Shown here piece by piece: positions 34,461 through 43,581 of a DNA stretch of 64,000 nt. The DNA comes from Candidatus Pantoea deserta (GTDB lineage: Bacteria; Pseudomonadota; Gammaproteobacteria; Enterobacterales; Enterobacteriaceae): contig NZ_RMVG01000016.1 in NCBI RefSeq assembly GCF_003813865.1, positions 60,012-124,011 of the forward strand, written 5' to 3'. Position 1 is the first letter of the stretch; each line of letters starts with the position of its first letter. The notes under the pieces are model-generated. The model saw only the letters and a list, made by a program, of their open reading frames with translations, did no database searches and was not told the origin of the DNA. The position numbers and the translations under genes are program-made.

Positions 34461-34595
34461 GCGTCAGAACAGACTTTTGGCCGTTCGGTCAAAATCATAT
34501 CCCTCCTCTCCAGTATCGCATGGCAGGCTTCGCCGCTGGCGTCCAGCAGCGGGCTTTCCGGTTTCAGATCCGGCGCTTCCCCCTCCTCAGGCCGC

Positions 34596-34868
34596 TCATG
34601 ACCGTTTCCAGCAACTACGGCTAATGGCCTGCAAGTCTTCGCTCTCAGCGGCTGCCTGTTTTGACGAGCGATCGCGACGGAGGAGGACGGCAGGCCTGTT
34701 TCGCGTAGTTCGACAGGCGTGATTACCGCCCGCCTGGTAGAAAATTTGTGCATGAATCATTTTATGGCTGGCGCAGCCTGAGCTGCTCACCAGCGCAACG
34801 GCTGACACAAAGATTTTAACGATCCAGACGGCTGAGCGGCGTAAACCCCACGGCGAATTGCCGCTCAT
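34596..34868 (-). pseudogene. Possible decayed or doubtful lipoprotein gene
   Basis: The frame begins with a lipoprotein-like signal (IFVSAVALVSSSGCAS), but after about residue 55 the sequence turns Arg/Ser-rich and unlike a folded protein. A different frame (to about 34480) looks more protein-like further on, which would fit a frameshift. No family was recognised. The frame may also be chance. Confidence 0.25.
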
Positions 34869-34961
34869 CGCCTAGAATTAAGGTTCACCTGCGGCGCGCC
34901 GCAGAAGATGATAGCCAGCCTGAACCGGGCTGATTTGCAGGATGCACTTACAGGAGAATTT

Positions 34962-35495
34962 ATGCTGTGGTTCTGGAATGCTTTAATCGTGTTACTCACC
35001 GTGGCTGCGATGGAGATCGCCGCTGCGCTGTCGCACAAATATATTATGCACGGCTGGGGATGGGGCTGGCACCGCTCCCACCACGAACCGCATTCCGGCT
35101 GGTTTGAAGTTAACGATCTTTACGCGGTAGTGTTTGCTATCGTGGCGATTATATTAATCTACCTCGGCAGTCGCGGCGTCTGGCCGCTCCAGTGGATAGG
35201 GGCGGGTATGACCCTTTATGGCGTGCTCTATTTTATTGTCCATGATGGTCTGGTGCACCAGCGCTGGCCCTTTAAATACATCCCGCGACGCGGCTACTTT
35301 AAACGACTCTATATGGCGCATCGTCTGCATCATGCGGTGCGTGGAAAAGAACACTGCGTCTCTTTTGGCTTTCTCTATGCGCCGCCGCTGTCAAAACTGC
35401 AGGCGACGCTGCGTCAGCATCATGGCCGCAAGGCTAACGCGGACGCTGCCACAGCTCGGCAGGACGCGGCGGCGAAGCGGCCGCCCGAGATCTGA
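34962..35495 (+). CDS. crtZ: Beta-carotene hydroxylase
   Basis: Inner-membrane di-iron hydroxylase of 177 aa that converts beta-carotene to zeaxanthin. It has about four spans and the full His set: HKYIMHGWGWGWHRSHHEPH, FIVHDGLVHQRWPF and MAHRLHHAVRGKEH. CAGGAG lies before the ATG at 34962. It is the only carotenoid gene on the plus strand, and its last 62 bp overlap the end of crtB tail to tail. Confidence 0.95.
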   Translation: MLWFWNALIVLLTVAAMEIAAALSHKYIMHGWGWGWHRSHHEPHSGWFEVNDLYAVVFAIVAIILIYLGSRGVWPLQWIGAGMTLYGVLYFIVHDGLVHQRWPFKYIPRRGYFKRLYMAHRLHHAVRGKEHCVSFGFLYAPPLSKLQATLRQHHGRKANADAATARQDAAAKRPPEI

Positions 35496-36363
35496 CGGCC
35501 TGCACCGAACCCGCCGCCAGCAGCAGGAGCTTTTCCTGCTTGCTGGTTGACTGGCGGTTATCCCAGGCGGTCTCACCCGCCTGATAAACTTTCACGCCGA
35601 TGCGACGATACACCTCTTTCGCGGTGGCAATCGCCCAGGCTGAGCGTAGCGGCAGACCGGCAAGACCCGCCGTGGCCGAAGCATAGTAGGGTTCGGCCTC
35701 GCTGACCAGCCGTCGCGCCAGCCCCGCCAGCGCCGTACGGTGCGCGCGGTCGGCAAAATGAAGCCGATCCAGTCCGGCTTCTTCCAGCCAGCTCTCCGGC
35801 AGATAACAGCGACCCGCCCGCGCATCCTCCACAATGTCGCGCGCGATATTGGTCAACTGAAAGGCGATGCCCAGATCGCAGGCGCGATCTAGTGTCGCCT
35901 CGTCGCGCACGCCCATAATCTGCGCCATCATTAGCCCGACCACGCCGGCAACGTGATAGCAGTAGCGTAACGTATCCTGAAGGGTCTCGTAACGCGCGCC
36001 GCGCACGTCCATCGCAAAGCCTTCCAGATGACCAAAGGCGTAAGCGGGTGAAATATCGTGAGCGATCGCCACCTCCTGGAAGGCGGCAAACGCTGGTTCA
36101 GGCATCTGCGCGCCTGCGTACGCCTGACGGGTTTTAGCCTCCAGATCTTCAAGACGCTGCTGGGGCGATTGCGCCGAGGGGATATTGCTGGCGAAGCCCA
36201 GTTCCTGCTCGTCGATAACGTCATCGCAATGGCGGCACCAGGCATAGAGCATCAGCACGCTGCGTCGGGTTTTGGCGTCAAACAGCTTCGAGGCGGTGGC
36301 AAAGCTCTTTGAACCCACCTCCATGGTTTCGACCGCGTGATGCAGCAGGGTGGGATTATTCAT
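35434..36363 (-). CDS. crtB: Phytoene synthase
   Basis: Protein of 309 aa that joins two GGPP into phytoene. The Asp-rich sites are present: WCRHCDDVIDEQ and QLTNIARDIVEDARAGRC, and the start MNNPTLLHHAVETMEVGSKS is typical of the Pantoea enzymes. It overlaps crtI by 8 bp at its start and crtZ by 62 bp at its end. It acts at the membrane face. Confidence 0.96.
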   Translation of the reverse strand: MNNPTLLHHAVETMEVGSKSFATASKLFDAKTRRSVLMLYAWCRHCDDVIDEQELGFASNIPSAQSPQQRLEDLEAKTRQAYAGAQMPEPAFAAFQEVAIAHDISPAYAFGHLEGFAMDVRGARYETLQDTLRYCYHVAGVVGLMMAQIMGVRDEATLDRACDLGIAFQLTNIARDIVEDARAGRCYLPESWLEEAGLDRLHFADRAHRTALAGLARRLVSEAEPYYASATAGLAGLPLRSAWAIATAKEVYRRIGVKVYQAGETAWDNRQSTSKQEKLLLLAAGSVQAVRSRAAASPPRPAELWQRPR

Positions 36364-37837
36364 GCAGATCCTCCAGCATCAGACTGGCGGTGGCTTTGGC
36401 AGAGCCGATCACGCCGGGAATGCCCGCGCCCGGATGGGTGCCTGCGCCGACCAGATAGAGGTTGCGGATATGGCTGTCGCGGTTATGGGGGCGAAACCAG
36501 GCGCTCTGCCTTAAAATCGGCTCGACCGAGAAGGCAGATCCGTGCCAGGCATTCAGCTCATCGCGAAAATCAAACGGCGTAAACATGCGGTGCGTCACCA
36601 GCTGGCTGCGCAAACCGGGCATATAGTGCTGTTCCAGATAAGCGAAAATGCGATCGCGCAGCCGTGGCCCCTCGACATGCCAGTCAATATCGGCGGTACC
36701 CAGATGAGGAACCGGGGCCAGCACGTAGTAGCTGCCGCAGCCCGGCGGGGCCAGCGACGGATCGGTCACGCAGGGGGCGTGCAGGTAGAGGGAAAAATCT
36801 TCCGCCAGCCCGTCGCGGTTAAAGATCTCGTCAATCAGCTCGCGGTAGCGCGGACCAAAGCAGACGGTATGATGCGCCAGCTGGTCGTGATGATGGTTAA
36901 GGCCGAAGTAGAGCACAAACAGCGAATTGCTCATGCGCCTGGTTTTTAGCTTACTGGCCTGGGCCGCTGCCGCAGGATGCTGGCGGAGCAGATCGCCATA
37001 GGTATGCACGACATCGGCATTAGAGGCGACGGCGCGCGTCTCAAATACCCGGCCATCCTCCAGATGAACCGCCGATATGCTGTCGCCTTTTGCCTCGATC
37101 CGGCTGACGCGCGCGTTAAGCTCCAGCGTGCCGCCCAGGTCCTGAAACAGTTTGATCATTCCCTGCACCAGCGCGCCGGTGCCGCCGCGCGGAAACCAGA
37201 CGCCCCATTCGCGCTCCAGCGCATGGATCAGCGTATAGATTGACGAGGTGGCGAAAGGGTTGCCGCCGACCAGCAGAGAGTGGAAAGAGAAGGCCTGCCG
37301 CAGCTTGTCATCTTCGATAAAGCCTGCCACTTTGCTGTAGACGCTGCGCCACGCCTGCAAGCGCGCCAGCTGCGGCGCGGCGCGCAGCATATCGCGAAAC
37401 GACAGAAAGGGAACGGTGCCGAGTTTCAGGTAGCCCTCGGCGAAAACGGCGCGTGAATAGTCGAGAAAGCGCTGATAGCCCGCCACGTCGCGCGGGTTGA
37501 ATTTGCGGATCTCCGCCTCCAGCCTTGTCTGATCGTTATCGTAATCGAAGACCTCGCCGGACTCCCAGCAGAGCCGGTAAAAAGGCGTGACCGGCAGCAG
37601 TTCGACATAGTCGCGCATCGATTTGCCCGCCAGCGTAAATAACTCCTCGATCGCCGTGGGATCGGTGATCACCGTGGGACCGGCATCAAAGGTAAAGCCC
37701 TGATCCTGATAAACATAGGCGCGGCCGCCTGGTTTGTCGCGCTGCTCCAGCAGTCGCGTCGGGATCCCCGCCGCCTGTAAGCGAATCGCCAGCGCCAGTC
37801 CGCCAAATCCTGCGCCAATTACCGTGGTGTGCTTCAT
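36356..37837 (-). CDS. crtI: Phytoene desaturase (lycopene-forming)
   Basis: FAD enzyme of 493 aa that carries out the desaturations from phytoene to lycopene. The N-terminal FAD fold is TTVIGAGFGGLALAIRLQAA, and the C-terminal CrtI signature is YLVGAGTHPGAGIPGVIGSA. The start overlaps crtY by four bases and the stop lies inside the crtB start, so translation is coupled along the operon. Confidence 0.96.
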   Translation of the reverse strand: MKHTTVIGAGFGGLALAIRLQAAGIPTRLLEQRDKPGGRAYVYQDQGFTFDAGPTVITDPTAIEELFTLAGKSMRDYVELLPVTPFYRLCWESGEVFDYDNDQTRLEAEIRKFNPRDVAGYQRFLDYSRAVFAEGYLKLGTVPFLSFRDMLRAAPQLARLQAWRSVYSKVAGFIEDDKLRQAFSFHSLLVGGNPFATSSIYTLIHALEREWGVWFPRGGTGALVQGMIKLFQDLGGTLELNARVSRIEAKGDSISAVHLEDGRVFETRAVASNADVVHTYGDLLRQHPAAAAQASKLKTRRMSNSLFVLYFGLNHHHDQLAHHTVCFGPRYRELIDEIFNRDGLAEDFSLYLHAPCVTDPSLAPPGCGSYYVLAPVPHLGTADIDWHVEGPRLRDRIFAYLEQHYMPGLRSQLVTHRMFTPFDFRDELNAWHGSAFSVEPILRQSAWFRPHNRDSHIRNLYLVGAGTHPGAGIPGVIGSAKATASLMLEDLHE

Positions 37838-38997
37838 CGTGATGCTCTTCGTCCGGAAGGGTGAGTGAGAATAGCCTGGAGCGCCGCCAGTACGGGTACG
37901 GGTGGTTTGCCGCTGAGAATGCGCGCGCGGTCGGCCAGCGTAAGCTGACCGGCATAAAAGCGCGCAATCAGTCCTTGCGGCAGGCCATAAAAGCGCTGCA
38001 TAACGCGCCAGCGTTGATCCGCGTCGCCTGCCAGAAACAGCATGCGGTTAAGCATGCGGAAAAAGCCCTGGCGCTGCCAGGCGGCCTGCGCGAATTGCTG
38101 AATACGCGGCGCGAGCGTTTCGGGGGAAAACTGCTGTTCCGCAGCCAGCCTGTCTGCCAGCGACACCGCCAGCGGCAGAGAGTAGCCGGTGGTGGGGTGA
38201 AACAGTCCGGCCCGCAGCCCGACGGCAGGCGGACGATGCTGCCAGAAGCGGCTAAAATCGCCCGCCAGGGTAATAGGTAACGCGCCGCGCTCTTCGCGCG
38301 TCAGCGTTTCCAGCTGCCAGCCCTGACGCGCCGCGTAATCGCAAATGTTCTGACGCGCCTGCGCCGCCGCCAGCGAGGCGTTGTCGATATAGTGCGTATC
38401 CTCAATCAGCAGGCGGGTCGGAGAGAGCGGCAGCGTATAAACGAAACGATAACCGCCCTGCTGATCAACGGTTGCGTCCATCAGAACGGGTCCTGTCAGC
38501 CGGTGGGGGCGGCTCAGCGTCCACTCCTGGCCGACAAAGGTCTGAAAGCCGATATGCAGCGCCGCGTCAGGCTGGTAGCCGCGGCCGTCAATCACGGCGC
38601 GCGCGCGCAGCACCTCGCCGCTGGCAAGTTGAACATGATCGGCGCCGTAACAGGCTACGGTCTGATTAAGCCGCAGCGCATCGCCAAGCTCTGCGCGCAG
38701 CACCTCATCGAAGCGCGCGGAACTGATGCAAAAGTAGCCGCTGTTAAGCTGGCGGGTCAGTTGGGGAAAGCGGACCTCGTAGTGCGGCCAGTGGTGCGCA
38801 ACCAGCGGCGCGATCCAGCGATGCTGCTCTTCGCTGAGATCGCCCGCATGGAAACACCAGGTATGATTGCCGCCTGCCCTTGCGCCAGCTTCCAGCACCA
38901 GCACGCGCAAATGAGGCTGGCGCTGTTTCAGCCGCAGCGCCAGCAGGCCGTTTGCCAAACCAGCCCCTAAAAGCAGCAGATCATACTGCGATGTCAT
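37834..38997 (-). CDS. crtY: Lycopene beta-cyclase
   Basis: Protein of 387 aa that closes both ends of lycopene to form beta-carotene. The FAD/NAD-binding N-terminus LLLLGAGLANGLLALRLKQR is followed by VIDGRGYQPD and the segment PVLMDATVDQQGGYRFVYTL, typical of CrtY cyclases. Its start overlaps crtX by 17 bp. Confidence 0.95.
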   Translation of the reverse strand: MTSQYDLLLLGAGLANGLLALRLKQRQPHLRVLVLEAGARAGGNHTWCFHAGDLSEEQHRWIAPLVAHHWPHYEVRFPQLTRQLNSGYFCISSARFDEVLRAELGDALRLNQTVACYGADHVQLASGEVLRARAVIDGRGYQPDAALHIGFQTFVGQEWTLSRPHRLTGPVLMDATVDQQGGYRFVYTLPLSPTRLLIEDTHYIDNASLAAAQARQNICDYAARQGWQLETLTREERGALPITLAGDFSRFWQHRPPAVGLRAGLFHPTTGYSLPLAVSLADRLAAEQQFSPETLAPRIQQFAQAAWQRQGFFRMLNRMLFLAGDADQRWRVMQRFYGLPQGLIARFYAGQLTLADRARILSGKPPVPVLAALQAILTHPSGRRASR

Positions 38998-40270
38998 AAT
39001 GTTTCTCCGCGCGAACCGGCTGGCGCGTCAGCAGCGCGCGCGCGGTAATTTCGGCGGCGCGCTCAACGCCGCCGCAGTGGGTTAGCTGTGGCTTCAGCGA
39101 CGCCATACGCTGTCTGGTGGCGTCATCCTCCAGCAGATGACGCAGATGGCGCGCAAGCTGATGGCTGGTGGCGAAACGCGAGGCGCGAATGCCCAGACCA
39201 TGATGCACCAGCCGCGCGGCAATGCCCGGCTGATCGAAAGCGATCGGAATCGCCAGCAGCGGCGTGGCGTGCGTGACGGCGTCAAGCACCGTGTTCAGCC
39301 CGCCGTGGGTGACGGCCACATCCGCCTGCGCCAACGCGGCGCGCTGATCGACAAAGTCGGTGACCCGCGCGGCGCCGGCGCGCAGCAGTTTCCTGGCCTG
39401 AAAATCGCTGAGGCCGCCGCAGTGGGCGATCAGCAGTTCGGCATCCAGCTCGCGACAGGCTTTCGCCAGGGTTTTAAACAGGCCGTAGCGGCTGCCTTGC
39501 AGCGTGCCGAGCGAGGCAAAAATGCGTGGTCGCGGGCCGTTGCTGAACAGCGGCGCGGCCGGCTGACCAGGGGCTTCGCGTAGCGGGCCGGTGGCGTGAA
39601 AGTGTTCAGGCAGCGCGCGGCGCGGAAAATCGAGCGCGTGCGGCAGCTGGCTAATCTGCGCCAGCGGCGACAGGCACTGATGCGGCTGATGATGGCCGGA
39701 CAGGCCGAACGCGCGAGCATGGCGCGCCAGTACCCGATCGTGGCTGCGCATCATCCAGTCGTAAATTTTTTCGCTGGAGGCGAAACGTTCATGCGCGGCG
39801 CTGTTAGTGCCCCACAAAAAAGGCATAACGGGCAGCGGAAAATGCGCTTCGCGGTTAACCGGTAGCGCGCAGGCCACGGAGACAAAGGGTAGCCGCAACG
39901 CGTCAGCCACCAGGCCGCCGGCCGGGGCCATCTGATCGACAATCAGCCCCTCTATCCCCAGCGAGCGCAACGCAGCGGGCAGCTCGCGGCACAGCATATC
40001 GCTGCTGCTGGCCATATCGCGGATGAGCCGCAGGATGCCTAATCCGGTAGGGTGGGCGGCCAGCTGCAAGGTATGACTAAGGCTGCCTGCCGGGTGCGTC
40101 GCCTGCCCAATAGCGTGAAACCCGATATTGCTGTCGCTGAGCAGCGCGGCGGCATCCGCCTGCTGAATAAAGGTAATGCGATGGCCCCGCGCTATCAGCG
40201 CCTGCGCCAGCGTCTGAAGCGCGCGCATATGGCTGTAAAAGGGCGGCGCGATAATGGCGAAGTGGCTCAT
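38981..40270 (-). CDS. crtX: Zeaxanthin glucosyltransferase
   Basis: GT1-type enzyme of 429 aa that adds glucose from UDP-glucose to zeaxanthin. The N-terminal [20 protein letters not shown] and the C-terminal nucleotide-sugar site [20 protein letters not shown], then [13 protein letters not shown], are clear. It overlaps idi by four bases. Its product is a polar pigment that can anchor in the membrane. Confidence 0.95.
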   Translation of the reverse strand: MSHFAIIAPPFYSHMRALQTLAQALIARGHRITFIQQADAAALLSDSNIGFHAIGQATHPAGSLSHTLQLAAHPTGLGILRLIRDMASSSDMLCRELPAALRSLGIEGLIVDQMAPAGGLVADALRLPFVSVACALPVNREAHFPLPVMPFLWGTNSAAHERFASSEKIYDWMMRSHDRVLARHARAFGLSGHHQPHQCLSPLAQISQLPHALDFPRRALPEHFHATGPLREAPGQPAAPLFSNGPRPRIFASLGTLQGSRYGLFKTLAKACRELDAELLIAHCGGLSDFQARKLLRAGAARVTDFVDQRAALAQADVAVTHGGLNTVLDAVTHATPLLAIPIAFDQPGIAARLVHHGLGIRASRFATSHQLARHLRHLLEDDATRQRMASLKPQLTHCGGVERAAEITARALLTRQPVRAEKHYDIAV

Positions 40271-41301
40271 GCTGCTTCTCCCGCGCGCTGTAGCGGCGCA
40301 AGGCGTAGCTGTCGCAAATTGGCGCTGCCCGTACAGAAGCAGGCGACGCGCAGCTGCTCGATCAGCGTCTGAAAATGGATCGTTACCGCCTCCGCAGAGT
40401 GCAGCGCGCTGCTGAGCACCGCCGCCGCCTGACCAACAATATCCGCGCCGAGGCGTAGCGCTTTTGCCGCATCGATACCGTCGCGGATACCGCCTGAGGC
40501 GATTAGCGGCATACCGGGAAGCGCGGCGCGTACTGCGCGCAGCGCCTCATCGGTAGGGATCCCCCAGCTGGCGAAGGCCATCGCCACCGCGCGCTGCTGC
40601 ACCGTGCTGGCGCGTTCGCCTTCAACGGCTGCCCAGCTGGTGCCGCCTGCGCCCGCGACATCAATCATGCTGACGCCGACCTCGGCCAGCCGCTGCGCGA
40701 CTGGCGCAGAGATACCAGCCCCGACCTCTTTAATCACCACCGGCACGTCCAGCTGTTCCACCAGCTGCGCAATTGCCTGTAGCACGCCGCGCCAGTCGCG
40801 ATCGCCGCCGTGCTGAAGCGCTTCCTGAAGGGGGTTGAGATGCACGATCAGCGCATCGGCTTCGATCATATTAACGGCACTGAGCGCCAGCTTACGGCCT
40901 GATTCGCCCAGAATTTGCGCGGCGCCGAGATTCGCCAGCAGCGGAATGTCAGGGGCAATACGACGCAGCTCGCGCGTCAGACCAAAATTGTTGTCGCTTT
41001 CCAGCGCCACGCGCTGCGAGCCGACGCCCAGCGCCAGGCCCAGCGTTTGCGCGGCTTCGGCGAGATGGTGGTTAATGGTTAACGCGCGCGCCGCGCCGCC
41101 GGTCATGGAGCTGATAAGAAAGGGCGCCTGCATGGTGCGGTTAAAGAGCCGGGTACGCAGATCGATATCATCGAGATGCAGTTCAGGCAGCGCGCAGTGG
41201 GTAAATTGCCAGCGAGCAAACCCGCCTGGCGCGGGCGCGGTATTGCGCAGCACGATGTCCAGGTGGTCGTTTTTGCGTTTCGTCAGGTCCGTGTCCTTCA
41301 T
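40267..41301 (-). CDS. idi: Isopentenyl-diphosphate isomerase, type 2 (FMN)
   Basis: Protein of 344 aa that interconverts IPP and DMAPP using FMN and NADPH. Visible sites are [27 protein letters not shown] and the phosphate-binding [10 protein letters not shown] and [17 protein letters not shown]. It lies between crtE and crtX. This position is known from P. agglomerans-type clusters, whereas the best-known P. ananatis cluster lacks it. It raises DMAPP supply for crtE. Confidence 0.93.
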   Translation of the reverse strand: MKDTDLTKRKNDHLDIVLRNTAPAPGGFARWQFTHCALPELHLDDIDLRTRLFNRTMQAPFLISSMTGGAARALTINHHLAEAAQTLGLALGVGSQRVALESDNNFGLTRELRRIAPDIPLLANLGAAQILGESGRKLALSAVNMIEADALIVHLNPLQEALQHGGDRDWRGVLQAIAQLVEQLDVPVVIKEVGAGISAPVAQRLAEVGVSMIDVAGAGGTSWAAVEGERASTVQQRAVAMAFASWGIPTDEALRAVRAALPGMPLIASGGIRDGIDAAKALRLGADIVGQAAAVLSSALHSAEAVTIHFQTLIEQLRVACFCTGSANLRQLRLAPLQRAGEAA

Positions 41302-41346
41302 AGCTGTTCCCTGTATTCAAACGGAATGCAGACGGCAAACGCGCGG

Positions 41347-42255
41347 TCAGCGGACCGAAGCGAGTTTTTTGTCGAACCAGGCCTGAACAAAATGCCGGGT
41401 GGAATAACCGCTGGTACAGGCGGAAGCAAGGTGACGGTCAGCGCGATTCAGATGATCGCGCAGGCGCTTTTCTACTACCTGGCAGCCCAGCATATTAACC
41501 AGCGTTGATTTACCCGCATCCTGACAGGGGTCTTTGCCGGTATCGCTCTGACCGTCGGTTAAATCGTCCAGCAGCTGAAAGGCCTGGCCGAGATCCAGCG
41601 CGAAGCGGTGCAGCTTTTCTCGCGCGTCCAGCGGCGCGCCTGCGGCAATCGAGGCCATCTGCATCGCCGCGCTAAACAGGGCGCTGGTTTTGAAGTGATT
41701 GGTGAGTTGAATCGCGTCGGCGCTGCGCGGCTGGTTGCCCTCGGTCAGGTCACGAAATTGCCCCTGCACCAGTCCCTGAATACCCACCGCATGGGAGAGC
41801 TCCGCGACGGCCTGCGTCTTCGCCTGACTGTTTATGCCCTCGGCCAGGGCAATGACACCAAAGGCGCGGCTCAGCAGCGCCACCGCGGCCAGAATGGCGA
41901 CGGGTTCGCCGAACTGACGATGTATTGTCGGGCGGCCGCGCCGCAGCTCGGCGTCATCCATGCAGGGAATATCGTCAAGGATCAGCGAGGCGGCATGAAC
42001 CATCTCGATAGCGCAGGCTATATCCAGCAGGCCGTTTTGGTCATCGCGGTAGCCCAGATCCTGCGCGGCAAGCATCAGCAAGACCGGTCGAATGCGTTTC
42101 CCCGGCGCCAGCGCGCCTTCGCGCATGGCAAGCCCCACACAGTCGCGTTCGCTCTCAACCGGCAGCAGCCGATCGAGGCGCTGTTCGATGTCGTTCAGTA
42201 GCATCAGGGGATCGCTGGGAATAAGGGTTGGATCTCTTTCAGCAAAAATAGTCAT
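41347..42255 (-). CDS. crtE: Geranylgeranyl diphosphate synthase
   Basis: Protein of 302 aa, the same length as the P. ananatis enzyme. The first Asp-rich motif is SLILDDIPCMDD and the second LLDDLTDGQSDTGKD; GKRIRPVLLML is the conserved substrate-binding entry. It makes C20 GGPP for crtB. The ATG at 42255 follows AAGGAC. The start lies 11 bp after a coupled small gene, so transcription may run in from ytfJ or begin inside that small gene. Confidence 0.95.
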   Translation of the reverse strand: MTIFAERDPTLIPSDPLMLLNDIEQRLDRLLPVESERDCVGLAMREGALAPGKRIRPVLLMLAAQDLGYRDDQNGLLDIACAIEMVHAASLILDDIPCMDDAELRRGRPTIHRQFGEPVAILAAVALLSRAFGVIALAEGINSQAKTQAVAELSHAVGIQGLVQGQFRDLTEGNQPRSADAIQLTNHFKTSALFSAAMQMASIAAGAPLDAREKLHRFALDLGQAFQLLDDLTDGQSDTGKDPCQDAGKSTLVNMLGCQVVEKRLRDHLNRADRHLASACTSGYSTRHFVQAWFDKKLASVR

Positions 42256-42266
42256 GATGGCAGTCC

Positions 42267-42476
42267 TTACATGCAGTTGAGCGCGTCGGCCTGTCGTAAT
42301 TGCAATGAACAAAGTGGCGCAAAGAGAGCCATCATTTTAAAAAGAGAGCCTGTTTTATTAATGGCCGCAATGAGCTTAGCTTTATCGTTTTGTTTTGACG
42401 CTGCGGTGAGATAAAGCGTAGTCGAAATAAAGGCTAAAAGAGAAATAAGTGACAATAAAACAATAATTTTATTCAC
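42267..42476 (-). CDS. Small membrane protein of 69 aa, coupled to ytfJ
   Basis: GTG-started frame overlapping the ytfJ stop as GTGA. The N-terminal 25 residues (IIVLLSLISLLAFISTTLYL) form one membrane span or an uncleaved signal. The rest is short, with two Cys. No family is recognised. It ends 11 bp before crtE, so it bridges ytfJ and the carotenoid genes. Confidence 0.5.
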   Translation of the reverse strand: MNKIIVLLSLISLLAFISTTLYLTAASKQNDKAKLIAAINKTGSLFKMMALFAPLCSLQLRQADALNCM

Positions 42477-43054
42477 GAACTAAGTGCGGCCGCTGTCGGC
42501 GTATCCGCGATTAACTGATTCACCAGCGTCAGGGTCTGTTTAATCTCCTGCGGCGTCAGCGCCCCTTCTTTAGCGAAGCGCACCACGCCCTGCCTGTCCA
42601 GGATCACCACGGCAGAGCCATGCGGCGCGAGCTGCCAGCTGGACTGCGCCACCCCGCTGCTGTCAATAATAAAGTGCTGCCAGGGCGCATCACGCTTGCT
42701 GGATTCAATACTGCGCCTGACAAAGATGGCGCTGCCGGGAATGGCGTCGTCCGTATTCACAATGGTGGTGGTTTGAAAGCGGGCGCGGGGAAAGTCCGCC
42801 TGCTGAATCGCGGCGATAAGCGGCGCATTTTGCTCTTTGGCCGACAGACGACCGGCAACGTGAATCACCATTCTGACCTTGCCGGTCAGTGACTGACTGC
42901 TCCAGCGCTGATAAACCAGCGCCTGCTGCTGCATAACCAGCTCGCCTTGATTAGCGATAAATACCAGCGGCAGGGGTTTGCCTGTTTCAACCGTATGCGC
43001 GCTGGCAAAAGGGGAAAGCAGCGCGCTGCACAGTAGTAGCTGAAGTCGTTTCAC
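42473..43054 (-). CDS. ytfJ: YtfJ family periplasmic protein
   Basis: Protein of 193 aa with a signal peptide (VKRLQLLLCSALLSPFASAH). It has a thioredoxin-like fold lacking the CxxC pair. The stretches AGRLSAKEQNAPLI, TTTIVNTDDAIPGSAIFVRR and SSAVVILDR-like HGSAVVILDRQGVV match E. coli YtfJ, whose function is unknown. The GTG at 43054 has GAGGA upstream and fits the signal peptide; the frame continues to 43099. Confidence 0.85.
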   Translation of the reverse strand: MKRLQLLLCSALLSPFASAHTVETGKPLPLVFIANQGELVMQQQALVYQRWSSQSLTGKVRMVIHVAGRLSAKEQNAPLIAAIQQADFPRARFQTTTIVNTDDAIPGSAIFVRRSIESSKRDAPWQHFIIDSSGVAQSSWQLAPHGSAVVILDRQGVVRFAKEGALTPQEIKQTLTLVNQLIADTPTAAALSS

Positions 43055-43238
43055 GCATCCTCGCGCACCAAAAGAGAGAATAACAAGCCTGGGCGACAAG
43101 GTGCCGCTTCGCCAGTTTATGAAAGCGTAATTTTTACGCCTGGCTCATAAAATAATCACTTGCTCACTGAGTCAGATCAAAAATCTCATCTCAAAAGGGT
43201 CTAAATATGGATAAATCCATTCGCAAAAGGAGATGAAC

Positions 43239-43451
43239 GTGAAAAGTGAGTTAATGACACTTCCGGAAGTCGCACGCTATCTCAACGTGTCGCCGCCACG
43301 ACTGGTGCGAGCCTACTGTAACCAGGGCACGCTGGAAGGGGTGCCGCTGCCGGAGCCGCTGGAAAACCGGCCTTTCAGACAGCGTTACTGGTCGCGTGAA
43401 GAGGTGCGTCAGTTTAAACACAGGCTGGCGCTTCTTCATCATCCGGTCTGA
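43239..43451 (+). CDS. Small helix-turn-helix protein (MerR/excisionase-like fold)
   Basis: Protein of 70 aa: MKSELMTLPEVARYLNVSPP, then a loop and RYWSREEVRQFKHRLALL. The pattern of a helix-turn-helix followed by a strand and a SREEV helix is that of excisionase/AlpA/MerR-like DNA-binding domains. The GTG at 43239, six bases after AAGGAG, is preferred to the ATG at 43233, which abuts that site. No phage or integrase gene is near, so the target is unknown. Confidence 0.65.
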   Translation: MKSELMTLPEVARYLNVSPPRLVRAYCNQGTLEGVPLPEPLENRPFRQRYWSREEVRQFKHRLALLHHPV

Positions 43452-43496
43452 GGCCCCAACGGTAGTTGACAGGTCAGAGGCGGGAATACCGTCGCT

Positions 43497-43521
43497 CGCG
43501 TCAGGTTTAATATCTGACGCG
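43497..43521. terminator. Hairpin between the HTH gene and the pirin gene
   Basis: Perfect eight-base arms CGCGTCAG and CTGACGCG with a nine-base AT-rich loop, 46 bp after the HTH stop and 61 bp from the convergent pirin stop. There is no clear T-run. Confidence 0.45.
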
Positions 43522-43581
43522 TTGCGATCGCGCTTTCTTTCCCGCCCTGGCCCTTGTCCTCCGCGCTTAACCCCTTTTACT

